Assembly (NCBI GenBank): GCA_019358855.1 | Contig: JAHHII010000020.1 | Span: 1-59,898 of the forward strand | Direction: 5' to 3' | Length of the DNA stretch: 59,898 nucleotides | Source of the DNA: Timaviella obliquedivisa GSE-PSE-MK23-08B | Lineage (GTDB): Bacteria > Cyanobacteriota > Cyanobacteriia > Elainellales > Elainellaceae | Part shown: piece after piece, positions 45,150 to 54,038 of the stretch | How positions within the stretch are numbered: position 1 is the first letter of the stretch | Layout: every line of letters begins with the position of its first letter | Notes under the pieces: model-generated | The model's database searches: none | Seen by the model: only the letters and a program-made list of their open reading frames with translations | What the model was told of the DNA's origin: nothing | Program-made: the position numbers and the translations under genes

Positions 45150-45479
45150 GCGACAGCCAGAGAACGGGGAAGGCTAAAACAGTTAGAAACTTTCTAATAA
45201 ATTTATGGGTTTGGGCGTTAGAACTAGAAAAAACTTGTCAAGACTATGGGAGAAGCTAAATAGCATCGAACAGATTATAGAGCGCTGCGCGTTCAAGCTG
45301 CTTTTCCGCTCAATCTCACTTGACATCTCAAATTGAAACTGTAGTTCTATGCCCTGATTTCTGTTGCTAGCGCCAAGTCTGTTGCCAGCACAAAGACAGA
45401 ATCTCAGCCCATTCGATTCACTAAAAGAATCTGATATGGACAACGCCTTCCCCGAACTCTCTATATTAGTCGCCAGTTT
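45150..45479. other. 330-bp intergenic region, nothing identified
   Basis: Between the small unknown gene and the receiver-GAF regulator. Only an 86-residue minus-strand frame without protein-like composition is present. A short direct repeat (CTGTTGCTAGCGCCA / CTGTTGCCAGCACA) lies near 45360-45392. No terminator with a T-run is clear. Confidence 0.4.
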
Positions 45480-46367
45480 ATGAACTTAGATCGTCCCAAA
45501 AAGCCAAAAATGCTCGTTGTCGATGACGAACCCGACAACCTGGACTTGCTCTATCGCACCTTTCGCCGTGACTTCAATGTATTCAAAGCAGATAGTGGCA
45601 TTGCGGCTCTAGAGGTTTTGGCGACAGCAGGGGAAGTGGCAGTTATTATTTCTGACCAGCGAATGCCCGAAATGAAGGGAACGGAGTTTCTGAGCAAGAC
45701 GGTACCTCAGTTTCCCGATACAATGCGGATTATTTTGACTGGGTTTACCGATGTCGAAGATTTGGTCGATGCCATCAATTCTGGGCAAGTTTACAAGTAC
45801 ATTACCAAGCCCTGGGATCCCAATGAGCTTAAATCTGTAGTGCAGCGGGCTGCCGAAACCTACGAGCTGCTAAAACAGCGCACTGAGGAATTACTGCAAG
45901 CGCAAGCGCACACGGCATTGTTCAACAGCATTTTGCAAACGGTACGGCAGGGTGCCACTGTGGAAGCTTGTTTAGCGCCGATCGCCACTACCCTTGGCAC
46001 CAGCTTTGGCACCGATGGCTGCATTTTGCAATTGGTAGAGGGAACGTCTTTAACCGCACACGGTGGCCATAGCACTAACGGAGAGTTAAAGAACTGGCTA
46101 GAGCTAGAGCCTTTGACGCAAGCAGCGATCGCCACCCAGCAGTTTCAATCCGCCATTAGCGATACCCCAGGCATTGTCAATCCGCTTTACGCTGAGGCAG
46201 GCTTATCATCTCACCTAATTGTTCCTACGACTTTCCACAACAAAGTTCTAGCCGTGCTTTCTCTGCAATGGAAGTCGCCTCGCTCCCTATCAGAGCCTGA
46301 GTTGACCATGCTCCATCAAGCCGCTCAACAGATAGGCATGGCGCTCAATAGCGTTCGCTGCCCTTAA
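45480..46367 (+). CDS. Response regulator with receiver, coiled coil and GAF domain
   Basis: A 295-residue protein. The receiver (residues ~9-125) is complete: MLVVDDEPDNL acidic pair, IISDQRMPEMKG with the phospho-acceptor Asp, LTGFTD and YITKPWD with the Lys. A helical linker (ETYELLKQRTEELLQAQ) leads to a GAF domain (~150-292; LHQAAQQIGMALNSVRC at the end). There is no DNA-binding or enzymatic output, so it probably acts through protein contacts or ligand binding. It ends 3 bp before menG. Confidence 0.87.
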   Translation: MNLDRPKKPKMLVVDDEPDNLDLLYRTFRRDFNVFKADSGIAALEVLATAGEVAVIISDQRMPEMKGTEFLSKTVPQFPDTMRIILTGFTDVEDLVDAINSGQVYKYITKPWDPNELKSVVQRAAETYELLKQRTEELLQAQAHTALFNSILQTVRQGATVEACLAPIATTLGTSFGTDGCILQLVEGTSLTAHGGHSTNGELKNWLELEPLTQAAIATQQFQSAISDTPGIVNPLYAEAGLSSHLIVPTTFHNKVLAVLSLQWKSPRSLSEPELTMLHQAAQQIGMALNSVRCP

Positions 46368-46370
46368 GCA

Positions 46371-47108
46371 ATGGCGGAGAGCGCTAGGATTAAGGGGTCG
46401 TTCAAATCGCTAAACGTGAGTTCTCCCCCTCAAGCTCAAGAGATTCAAGCCATTTTTGACCGGATTGCCCCCCAGTATGATCAGCTTAACAATGGGCTGA
46501 GCCTGGGATTACATTGGATTTGGAAGCAAATGGCAGTCAAATGGAGCCAGGCGCGCGCTGGCTCCATTTGTCTAGATGTTTGCTGCGGCAGTGGTGATGT
46601 AGCACAACTCTTGGCAAGGCAAGTAGGCACCACTGGCAAAGTCTATGGCGTTGACTTTTCTAGTCAGCAGTTAGCGATCGCCCAAGCCCGTGCGCCCCAT
46701 CTACCGATTACCTGGATCGAGGGAGATGCACTCCATCTTCCGTTTGCTGACCAGCACTTTGATGCAGCAACCATGAGCTATGGCTTGCGGAATGTAGTAG
46801 ATATTTCTGCCAGCCTCGAAGAAATCCACCGAGTGCTTAAACCAGGGGCGAAGGCAGCGATTCTAGATTTTAATCGTCCCCAAAGTTCTCAGCTTCGAGC
46901 TTTCCAACAGTGGTATCTCGACCATTTTGTCGTGCCAACCGCCCAACGCTTAGGACTGCGAGAAGAGTATGCTTACATCAGTCCTAGCCTCGATCGCTTT
47001 CCTACGGGTTCTGAACAGGTCGATCTTGCTTTACAAGTAGGATTTGAGAAGGCTGTGCATTATGCGATCGCTGGAGGAATGATGGGCGTTTTGGTTGCCC
47101 AAACCTGA
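46371..47108 (+). CDS. menG: Quinone-biosynthesis methyltransferase MenG/UbiE type
   Basis: A 245-residue SAM methyltransferase. IFDRIAPQYDQLNNGLSLGLH and WKQMAV are the UbiE/COQ5 N-terminal signature, with LDVCCGSGDVAQLLA (SAM motif I) and GLRNVVDISASLEEIHRVLKPG. In cyanobacteria this family adds the methyl group of phylloquinone (2-phytyl-1,4-naphthoquinone methylation), the photosystem I cofactor. The start could be slightly later at a Met/GTG near the SPPQAQEI segment, but the ATG at 46371 directly follows the regulator gene. Confidence 0.9.
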   Translation: MAESARIKGSFKSLNVSSPPQAQEIQAIFDRIAPQYDQLNNGLSLGLHWIWKQMAVKWSQARAGSICLDVCCGSGDVAQLLARQVGTTGKVYGVDFSSQQLAIAQARAPHLPITWIEGDALHLPFADQHFDAATMSYGLRNVVDISASLEEIHRVLKPGAKAAILDFNRPQSSQLRAFQQWYLDHFVVPTAQRLGLREEYAYISPSLDRFPTGSEQVDLALQVGFEKAVHYAIAGGMMGVLVAQT

Positions 47109-47147
47109 TTTCTCTGAATTTTTTACCGTTTACCCCGGTTTCCTGCC

Positions 47148-48377
47148 TTGGATCTTGCACACCTTTGGCTACTTCTATCGCCTCCTATTGTGGGTGGCAT
47201 TATTGGCTATTTCACCAATGATATTGCCATTAAGATGCTGTTTCGTCCCTACAAAGCAATTTACGTGGGCGGGCGTAAGTTACCTTTTACGCCAGGTTTA
47301 ATTCCTAGCAATCAGGAAAAGTTGGCTAAGCGGATTTCCGATACTATTATGGGTTCGCTGCTAACGCCAGAAGAATTGCAGAATTTGGCGCGTAAACTTT
47401 TGCAAACAGAGCGATTAGAAATGGCGATCGCTTGGCTACTAAAGCTTGCTTTGGAGCAAGTCCAAGGGCTGAACCAACAGAAGACTGCCAAGATTGTCGC
47501 TAATATTCTGCGAGATTTGTTAGGGCAATCGCTACCCCGAATGTTAAAGGTATTGGCACGGCGCGAAGACTTTTTAGAACCACAGTTGAACCAGCTTTTT
47601 GACCAAGTGCTACTAGAGCTTCAATTGACAGAAGTACAAGCCAATCAGCTTTCAGCCTGGTTTCTTAAAGCAGTGTTGCCCCCAGATGTTTTGAGACAAG
47701 CGATCGTCGATTTTTTGACCGATCGCAACATTAAAATTATCGACGAAGGCTTTCGGGAAAAGACCAGTGGTACTTATTGGGTTGTTGCTAATTTGTTTGG
47801 CGTACGCAATGCGCTCACTCGCCTCCGCACTTACTGTCTAGACGAAAGAGAAGCCAGCAATGCCCGCATCGAAGAATTAATTAAATCCCTCAGCATTCGA
47901 GAACGGGTGCAAGAGTGGTTGCAAAATCTTTCAATGCAGAATCTACCCGTGTCTACCGTAAGGCAGCTTCGTAAAACCCTGCGAGACAGCATCCGCGATT
48001 ATCTACAAAACTCTGGCACAGAAATGATCCAAGGGCTGAGCGCGTCGATCGAGTGGGAAAACATCGCTTCTGTTCTACTCAACCGCCTCCGCACCTCTGA
48101 AGTAGTGACCAGTTCGCTAGTTCCAGTTAGCCAAGAATTAGCCCTAGTCATAGAGCGTTACTTGGAGCGGGATTTAGAGGCGATCGTGGCACAAGCTATT
48201 CCTATTCTCAATATCGATCAGGTAATTATTAACCGGGTTAAAGCGACTTCGGCGAAGGAGTTGGAACTGGCGATTCAAGGAATTGTTAAAAGCGAATTGC
48301 AGGCGATCGTTAATTTGGGTGGAGTTTTGGGAGTAGTGATTGGTGCGTTTCAATCTATTAGTTTGTTGTTGCAATAA
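47148..48377 (+). CDS. DUF445 family membrane protein
   Basis: A 409-residue protein. The N-terminal helix contains the family signature [20 protein letters not shown], followed by [14 protein letters not shown]. The centre is helical and hydrophilic, and a C-terminal helix ([19 protein letters not shown]) probably returns to the membrane. DUF445 is of unknown function, widespread in bacteria. The start is a TTG at 47148, chosen because the conserved N-terminal helix begins there and no ATG/GTG precedes it in frame. Confidence 0.85.
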   Translation: MDLAHLWLLLSPPIVGGIIGYFTNDIAIKMLFRPYKAIYVGGRKLPFTPGLIPSNQEKLAKRISDTIMGSLLTPEELQNLARKLLQTERLEMAIAWLLKLALEQVQGLNQQKTAKIVANILRDLLGQSLPRMLKVLARREDFLEPQLNQLFDQVLLELQLTEVQANQLSAWFLKAVLPPDVLRQAIVDFLTDRNIKIIDEGFREKTSGTYWVVANLFGVRNALTRLRTYCLDEREASNARIEELIKSLSIRERVQEWLQNLSMQNLPVSTVRQLRKTLRDSIRDYLQNSGTEMIQGLSASIEWENIASVLLNRLRTSEVVTSSLVPVSQELALVIERYLERDLEAIVAQAIPILNIDQVIINRVKATSAKELELAIQGIVKSELQAIVNLGGVLGVVIGAFQSISLLLQ

Positions 48378-48418
48378 AGAGGTGGTTGAATAGGCGATGG
48401 CTTAAGATATGCTACTAA

Positions 48419-48468
48419 TTTGGAGCGATTGATCTTGTACGGCTTTGGAGCGATTGATCTTGTACGGC
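48419..48468 (+). repeat. 25-bp perfect tandem duplication at the Vat-like gene start
   Basis: A 25-bp unit beginning TTTGGAGCGATTG and ending TTGTACGGC is present twice in succession (48419-48443 and 48444-48468). The period is not a multiple of three, so the two copies are in different frames; only the second leads into the acetyltransferase. The first copy read in its own frame gives a 21-codon peptide that stops early. Confidence 0.92.
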
Positions 48469-49092
48469 GCAGATCCGAAGGATAAGCATCCAATGAGGGG
48501 ATTTCCACAAGTCTGCTTCATTCAAAACACCGTGTCAAATCCCGATATTATTATTGGAGATTACACGTACTACGACGATCCAGAAGATTCAGAAGATTTT
48601 GAGCGTAATGTTTTATACCATTTTCCATTCATCGGCGATCGCTTAATCATCGGCAAGTTTTGTGCTTTGGCAAGAGGCATCAAGTTCATCATGAATGGTG
48701 CCAATCACAAGTTGGATGGATTTTCGACCTATCCATTTCAGATTTTTAGTAACGGCTGGGAGAAAGTAGCTCCTCAAACTGAAGAACTGCCCTACAAAGG
48801 CGATACGGTTATCGGCAACGATGTGTGGATTGGCTACGAAGCAGTAATAATGCCAGGAGTACAGGTGGGAGATGGAGCTATCATTGCAGCAAAGTCAGTC
48901 GTTGTAAGCAATGTTTTGCCCTATACAATTGTTGGCGGCAATCCAGCCAAACGGATCCGACAGCGCTTTGATGATGACGTGATCCAAGCATTACTTGAAG
49001 TCGCTTGGTGGAATTGGGACAGTGAGAAAATTACGCGCAATTTGGAGAAAATTGTAGCGGCAGATGTTGAAGCTCTGACAAATTGTGATTAG
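48445..49092 (+). CDS. Vat-like xenobiotic acetyltransferase (hexapeptide repeat)
   Basis: A 215-residue left-handed beta-helix acetyltransferase. GADPKDKHPMRGFPQVCFI, YHFPFIGDRLIIGKFCALARG, FIMNGANHKLDGFSTYPF, GNDVWIGYEAVIMPGV and YTIVGGNPAKRIRQRF closely follow streptogramin A acetyltransferases (VatA type), including the catalytic His in NGANHK. Chromosomal relatives exist in many environmental bacteria and their natural substrates are unclear, so drug resistance should not be assumed. The start is taken as TTG 48445; the next candidate is the ATG at 48493. Confidence 0.85.
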   Translation: MERLILYGADPKDKHPMRGFPQVCFIQNTVSNPDIIIGDYTYYDDPEDSEDFERNVLYHFPFIGDRLIIGKFCALARGIKFIMNGANHKLDGFSTYPFQIFSNGWEKVAPQTEELPYKGDTVIGNDVWIGYEAVIMPGVQVGDGAIIAAKSVVVSNVLPYTIVGGNPAKRIRQRFDDDVIQALLEVAWWNWDSEKITRNLEKIVAADVEALTNCD

Positions 49093-49304
49093 CAGTGCAG
49101 TAAAACAAATCTGTTAGCTCAGTTTTCTCAGTAAGCATAATTCCCCGGCGGTAGCAGAAAAGGTACTCTGGAAGATGACAATCTATTGACTTAGTAGAAA
49201 TATTGTTGAGGGAAGGGGCGATCGCGCTGGTTGTTCCTTCCGATTAGATCGCATAGAAAACAAATTACATTCTCAAGGCTGATAGAACCAGGATACAGTG
49301 CCGT

Positions 49305-52052
49305 TTAATCAATCGGGTCAAACCTTTTCACTAGGAGCGCCCACAAAATGATAGGCAGTCCGGCAGCAATGCTGAGAAGGGCTTGAGTAAGAGTCAGGGG
49401 TTGAGTGTCAAAGAGCCCATTCATCACACTCCATTGACTAAACAAAACTTGTAGTATCCCCAAAGCCCCCGCTCCAATAACTGGAGCATAGCTGATAGGT
49501 CGGCGGTGACCAAAGAGGTTTGCCATAACAGAGGGAACAAAACTACTGATGGTCAGGAGGTAGAAAGTCTCGGAGGCAACCAGTGCATTGATAGCAACCG
49601 TCCGAGCAATGTCAGCATCGTTTGTCATTTTTAATGCCCACTCAAACATGCCGAAGGTGACGATACAGTTCCAAATCGAGATGATTAAAACTCGGAAGAT
49701 TAAACTCTTAGAAAGCAATGCTTCACTGGGGTTGCGAGGCGGTTGTTGCATAGCACGCTGGGATTTCGGCTCAAACGCTAGCGGCAAGGAAAGCGCGATC
49801 GCACTAACTAAATTGACCCACAGAATTTGCACAGGAACAATCGGCAGTATGGTTCCAAGCAACACGCCCAGTAAAACGGTCAGAGACTCACCCCCGCTTA
49901 TTGGTAAGATAAACCCGATCGCCCGCCGTAAATTGCGATAAACGGTACGTCCTTCTTCAACAGCTGCCCCGATTGAGGCAAAATTATTATCAGTTAAAAT
50001 CATGTGCGCCGCTTCTTTGGCGACTTCCGTGCCCATGCCCATTGCCACACCAATATCCGCCTGTTTTAGGGCAGGAGCATCGTTAACGCCATCACCTGTC
50101 ATCGCTACAATTTCGCCTTTCGCTTTCAACGCTTCAACTAGACGCAGTTTTTGTTCAGGGGCGACTCGCGCAAAGACATCGGTGGCTTCCACAGCATTTC
50201 CCAAGCCGTCGGAATTCATCTGGACAAGCTCGCGACCAGTAAATGCAGTCTGAGATTGTTGCAAGCCAATCATCTGAGCGATCGCGGTTGCGGTCGTCGG
50301 ATGGTCTCCCGTGATCATCTTGACTTTAATTCCGGCAGTATGACAGTCCCGGACAGCAGCGATCGCTTCTGGACGGGGTGGGTCGATCATGCCCTGCAAG
50401 CCCAGAAAGACTAGATCTTGCTCAAGCTCATCTGGCTCAATAGTTTCGGCATCTGGGGCGATCGTTTTTTTGGCGAATGCCAGCACCCGCAACCCTTTTT
50501 GAGCCATTGCCTCCGCTTGCTGCTGAGTTAACGCAACATCCAGCGCAGTTTGTTCTGCCTGGGAATTCATCAAACTTCGACAGCGCGGCAGAATGGCTTC
50601 GATCGAACCTTTGACATAAACACCGCGATCGGTTCCCTGCTGATGCAACGTTGCCATATATTGAGCTTTCGAGCTAAAAGGAAGTACATCCAAGCGCGGC
50701 AGTTCAGTATCCAAAGCCCCTCGATCCAATCCGGCTTTCTCGGCAGCAATCAGCAATGCGCCTTCAGTGGGGTCGCCTACAATCTCCCATTGGTCATCCC
50801 CAAGCTGAAGATGCGAATCGTTACAAAGCAACCCAGCTAACAAACAGTCGCGTAGTGCCGCATTGGTAGTTAGGTTAACCCGCTGCTGGTTATATAAAAT
50901 CTCCCCCTGAGGTTCATAACCGACTCCGGTTACCGAGTATTGTTGTCCACCCGCAGCGATTTCCTGAACGGTCATCTGGTTTTTGGTCAGGGTGCCCGTT
51001 TTGTCAGAACAGATGACTGTCGTGCTACCCAACGTTTCAACCGCTGGCAGTTCCCGGATGATCACGTGACGCTTTGCCATCCGGGACACCCCGATCGCCA
51101 GGGTAATGGTGACAATTGCAGGCAACCCCTCAGGAACAGCACTAACTGCCAGTGCTACGGCTGCTTTGAACGTTTCAAAAAAGTCTCCACCCCGTCCAAT
51201 TCCAATCGCTAACGCCATCGCTGCTAATACCAAAACGGCATAGAGCAAGGTACGGCTAAACTTCTCAATCTTGCGGGTTAGCGGCGTTTTGAGGTGACCA
51301 GACTGCTGCATCAGTTGCGCTACCCGTCCGGCTTCAGTCTGATCTGCGATCGCAGTCACTAGCCCCATCCCTTGCCCCGCCGTAACCAAACTGCCCGTGT
51401 ACGCCATGTTGATGCGATCGGCAAGCGAAATATCTTGAGGCAACTGCTCTGTAACTTTGATGATTGGAACCGACTCGCCAGTGATGCCAGACTCATCAAT
51501 CTGCAAATCAAAAGCATCGGTTAAGCGTAAGTCTGCGGGAACTTTATCGCCTGCCGTCAGCACAACCAAGTCTCCCAAGGTCAGTTCACTGGAAGAAATT
51601 TGTACCTTCTCTTCATCCCGAAACACCGTTGCGCTCATCGTTACGACTTCTGCGAGAGCCGCGATTGCATTCTCAGCCTTTGACTCTTGGATAAAGCCAA
51701 TTAAAGCATTGCCGATCGCAACAGTAAAAATAACGCTTGCATCTACAGGTTCTTTGAACAGGGCTGTAACGGTCGCAGCCACCAGGAGAATATATTGAAC
51801 AGGCTGTTGAAATTGCTGAAGGAACCGCCGCCAGCGACTTTCCCGTGACTGACTAGCAAGGCGATTGTAGCCGTATTGAGTCTGCCGTTTTGGGATCTCA
51901 TCAAGCGTTAAACCCCGATTAGAGTCACTTTCAAGAAGTTGAGATGCCTTTTCTATGGAGAGATGATGCCAAGGATGTGATAGCAAAATGAACTTGCTTC
52001 CTTCCAAAAAACGCAATAGGTTTCTGTATAGTGAGTCGTTAAACTCAGACAA
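49305..52052 (-). CDS. Cation-transporting P-type ATPase (type II, PacL/PMA-like)
   Basis: A 915-residue P2-type ATPase. Cation-ATPase N domain (WHHLSIEKASQLL), TGES actuator loop, transmembrane-4 motif VSAVPEGLPAIVT, phosphorylation site CSDKTGTLTKNQ, hinge MTGDGVNDAPALKQADIG. Transmembrane-6 reads WVNLVSAIALSLPLAFEP, without the Asp of the NxxTD pair that calcium pumps use, so calcium specificity is doubtful. The frame starts with TTG at 52052; conserved sequence begins about 25 residues later, and a TTG near 51986 is an alternative. No gene follows on the minus strand for 212 bp. Confidence 0.9.
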   Translation of the reverse strand: MSEFNDSLYRNLLRFLEGSKFILLSHPWHHLSIEKASQLLESDSNRGLTLDEIPKRQTQYGYNRLASQSRESRWRRFLQQFQQPVQYILLVAATVTALFKEPVDASVIFTVAIGNALIGFIQESKAENAIAALAEVVTMSATVFRDEEKVQISSSELTLGDLVVLTAGDKVPADLRLTDAFDLQIDESGITGESVPIIKVTEQLPQDISLADRINMAYTGSLVTAGQGMGLVTAIADQTEAGRVAQLMQQSGHLKTPLTRKIEKFSRTLLYAVLVLAAMALAIGIGRGGDFFETFKAAVALAVSAVPEGLPAIVTITLAIGVSRMAKRHVIIRELPAVETLGSTTVICSDKTGTLTKNQMTVQEIAAGGQQYSVTGVGYEPQGEILYNQQRVNLTTNAALRDCLLAGLLCNDSHLQLGDDQWEIVGDPTEGALLIAAEKAGLDRGALDTELPRLDVLPFSSKAQYMATLHQQGTDRGVYVKGSIEAILPRCRSLMNSQAEQTALDVALTQQQAEAMAQKGLRVLAFAKKTIAPDAETIEPDELEQDLVFLGLQGMIDPPRPEAIAAVRDCHTAGIKVKMITGDHPTTATAIAQMIGLQQSQTAFTGRELVQMNSDGLGNAVEATDVFARVAPEQKLRLVEALKAKGEIVAMTGDGVNDAPALKQADIGVAMGMGTEVAKEAAHMILTDNNFASIGAAVEEGRTVYRNLRRAIGFILPISGGESLTVLLGVLLGTILPIVPVQILWVNLVSAIALSLPLAFEPKSQRAMQQPPRNPSEALLSKSLIFRVLIISIWNCIVTFGMFEWALKMTNDADIARTVAINALVASETFYLLTISSFVPSVMANLFGHRRPISYAPVIGAGALGILQVLFSQWSVMNGLFDTQPLTLTQALLSIAAGLPIILWALLVKRFDPID

Positions 52053-52381
52053 TTGCCAGTATTAAGCAACTGCCAGTAACAGTAATATCTCAACTCTAGC
52101 AAAACCTCTTTGCTGTTGCTTCTCTCCTTGGATCAGTAGATTGCTATCAATCTCACTCTTGCCCTGGAAGCTCACGTTAGTTTGCTCAATTTATATAGAT
52201 ATGCAAGATCATCTCTCCACCACGTTTGGACGATCGTCGATCTGATTGAAAAGCGATCGATTGAGAACAGTCATAATTGGATTCTCTGTCAGCGAATTCT
52301 GGGTACTGCCACCGTGATTTATGAACCGAGATTCAGCCAGTCTGCTTGATATTGTCAGATTTTTAGTATCTTTTGCCCAAA
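52053..52381. other. Upstream region of the P-type ATPase, nothing identified
   Basis: About 330 bp, AT-rich in its central part, with no coding frame that I can support. It must carry the ATPase promoter and end the psbY transcript at its right side. Confidence 0.4.
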
Positions 52382-52419
52382 GTAAAAAGCAAGAGATGAC
52401 TCAGTGGGTCGTCTCTTGC
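52382..52419 (-). terminator. Intrinsic terminator, probably of psbY
   Basis: A 12-bp stem with one mismatch (GCAAGAGATGAC / GTCGTCTCTTGC) around a 7-nt loop, followed on the minus strand by TTTTTACTTT (52388 downward). The only minus-strand gene upstream is psbY at 52615-52734, so this is its likely terminator, now separated from it by the inserted repeat element. Confidence 0.7.
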
Positions 52420-52453
52420 CATTCTTGTAATAGCCTCATCACGATCGCTTCTG

Positions 52454-52606
52454 AGAGGTTGTCTGAGAAGTCTAGGTTGCTATCCAACCCGCCCCCAAAG
52501 TCCCCCATTTTGGGGGACTTTGAAGAAGGAGTGGCTCGGAAGTCGCCCCAAAATGGGGGGTTGGGGGGCAAGTGTAAGAATCTTTGATACTTCTCAGACA
52601 TCCTCT
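52454..52606. mobile_element. MITE-like element with 18-bp terminal inverted repeats
   Basis: AGAGGTTGTCTGAGAAGT at 52454-52471 is matched in inverse orientation (17 of 18) by ACTTCTCAGACATCCTCT at 52589-52606. Between them lie a perfect 27-bp palindrome (52496-52522, arms CAAAGTCCCCC) and a second copy of the same arm inverted (52540-52570), both centred on CCCCATTTTGGGG. The whole 153-bp piece can fold into a long hairpin and encodes nothing. This is the form of a non-autonomous transposable element. No target-site duplication is evident. Confidence 0.65.
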
Positions 52607-52614
52607 GACAACTT

Positions 52615-52734
52615 CTACGCTTCTTTGTTCAGAAAGCCTTGAATTTGCTTGATTGCGACCTTACCAATGTTATAAAAAGCCCAGCTTCCCGCCAAAATAA
52701 CAGGCAGAAGCACCACCAAAATTCGCCAGTCCAT
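52615..52734 (-). CDS. psbY: Photosystem II protein PsbY
   Basis: A 39-residue single-helix protein: [20 protein letters not shown], then [16 protein letters not shown]. The MDWR start, the hydrophobic helix with the Pro, and the basic amphipathic tail ending in a QxQxFL motif match cyanobacterial PsbY (about 39-41 residues), a peripheral subunit of photosystem II near cytochrome b559. A GGGAGG ribosome binding site precedes the ATG at 52734 by 9 nt; an ATG at 52743 directly abuts that site and is less likely. Its 3' side is interrupted by the MITE-like element 8 bp after the stop. Confidence 0.85.
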   Translation of the reverse strand: MDWRILVVLLPVILAGSWAFYNIGKVAIKQIQGFLNKEA

Positions 52735-52812
52735 AGTGTCCATCCTCCCAATAAAGATTTTTGAAAAACTCTCATCTTTAATTTCTATTTTGCGATGAGT
52801 TGAGACAATTTT

Positions 52813-53361
52813 CTAGTCTTTCTTAAATCCAATATCTGTTCCGGTTCCAGCATGAACCCTTGCCAGTTGCTCATATCGACGAGCGTGTTCAATTAACTCT
52901 GCTGCCTCATCCTCTGAAAGCTGGCGTAATACCTTCGCTGGCACCCCAACTACAAGCGATCGCTCTGGCACATCTTTGGTCACTACCGACCCTGCGCCCA
53001 CTATGCAACCTGCGCCCACTTTGACCCCATCTAATACTATCGCCCCAATCCCCACTAGGCTGCCCCGTCCAATTTGGGCGCTGTGGATTACGGCTCGATG
53101 CCCGATCGTCACATAATCTTCTAAAACTGTGGGCTGACCGGGATCGCCATGCAAAATTGCCCCATCTTGAACATTTGTGCATTGCCCAACGACAATTTTT
53201 TCTACATCGCCCCGAACCACTGCCCCATACCAAATACTTGCGCCTGCCATAATCTCTACGTGTCCTATGACGATCGCGTTAGGAGCAACGAAGGCAGCTT
53301 TGGACAAATCGGGAGGCGACCAGTAGGTCGGTAAACTTGATAACTTTGCAGAAGGATTCAT
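52813..53361 (-). CDS. Gamma-class carbonic anhydrase-like hexapeptide protein
   Basis: A 182-residue left-handed beta-helix protein. SIWYGAVVRGDVEKIVVG, NVQDGAILHGDPG, and TIGHRAVIHSAQIG supply the three His ligands (LHGD and GHxxxxH) of gamma carbonic anhydrases. Catalysis also needs acidic loop residues that simple homologues lack, so the protein may bind metal without activity. C-terminal helix (EAAELIEHARRYEQLA) is the usual trimerisation helix. Distinct from CcmM, which has extra RbcS-like repeats. Confidence 0.85.
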   Translation of the reverse strand: MNPSAKLSSLPTYWSPPDLSKAAFVAPNAIVIGHVEIMAGASIWYGAVVRGDVEKIVVGQCTNVQDGAILHGDPGQPTVLEDYVTIGHRAVIHSAQIGRGSLVGIGAIVLDGVKVGAGCIVGAGSVVTKDVPERSLVVGVPAKVLRQLSEDEAAELIEHARRYEQLARVHAGTGTDIGFKKD

Positions 53362-53522
53362 GGGCTAATTCACAACGGTAAGACCAGGTAAAGAGATAAA
53401 ACTTTAACCACACAAAAACTACAAATGTCCTGAAGATCCCGGTGGAGAGCAAATCCCTCCAGCTATAATAAGTCCACAGGGCGATCGAAACATTGGTCAC
53501 GCATGGCGATAAGAGTTTCATG

Positions 53523-54029
53523 ATGAATCCAGCTTTTCAATATCCTATTTTTGGGCCCGAAATTCAGTGTCCTCACTGTCGCCAAACCATTCAGGCGCTG
53601 ACTTTGACTGATACCTATCTATGCCAACGCCATGGTGCATTTGAGTCAGATCCTAAAACCGCCGAACTGGTTCATCTTCAGTCGGGGCGGCACTGGCGGC
53701 TATGGAACAACGAGTGGCATCGCCAACATACCCATGCAGATGGCATTCGCTTTGAAATTCATGAAGCCCTCGATCGCCTCTATACCCAGGGCTATCGTGC
53801 CACCCGCGTCATTATCGCCCAGCGCTACAAAGATTTAATCAGCACCTATTTAGAGCGCAGTGCCCCCTGGCGAGGTCAGCCTGAAGCTAGCCGTCCGCGT
53901 CTCTATGGATTGCCCGTAGATTTCAGCCCTGATCCTATTGATGAGCCTTGCTGGGATGTTATTAATTTTGATTTGGAAAAAGAACCCGGCGCACCTGTTC
54001 GTTACCCTTACTTTCGGTTATTTGAGTAA
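53523..54029 (+). CDS. TIGR02652-like cyanobacterial protein with zinc-ribbon N-terminus
   Basis: About 168 residues. CPHCRQTIQALTLTDTYLCQRHGAF forms a small CxxC...CxxH zinc-ribbon-like segment. The rest (RHWRLWNNEWHRQHTHADGIRFEIHEALDRL, GYRATRVIIAQRYKDLI, FSPDPIDEPCWDVINFDLEKEPG) agrees with the cyanobacteria-restricted TIGR02652 family of unknown function. The ATG at 53523 or 53520 is preferred to the TTG at 53493. 9 bp before the VOC gene, probably one transcript. Confidence 0.82.
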   Translation: MNPAFQYPIFGPEIQCPHCRQTIQALTLTDTYLCQRHGAFESDPKTAELVHLQSGRHWRLWNNEWHRQHTHADGIRFEIHEALDRLYTQGYRATRVIIAQRYKDLISTYLERSAPWRGQPEASRPRLYGLPVDFSPDPIDEPCWDVINFDLEKEPGAPVRYPYFRLFE

Positions 54030-54038
54030 AGCTTAAAA

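Noticed and set aside
45183-45443. 86-residue minus-strand frame
   Set aside because: No ribosome binding site, no recognisable motif, composition not protein-like.
48445-49092. Acquired antibiotic-resistance gene
   Set aside because: Vat-like genes are common in environmental chromosomes; no mobile-element or integron context surrounds it.
52321-52601. Frames of 88 (plus) and 66 (minus) residues
   Set aside because: Both run through the inverted-repeat element and the psbY terminator; their Pro/Gly/Lys-rich translations are the usual by-product of this repeat type.
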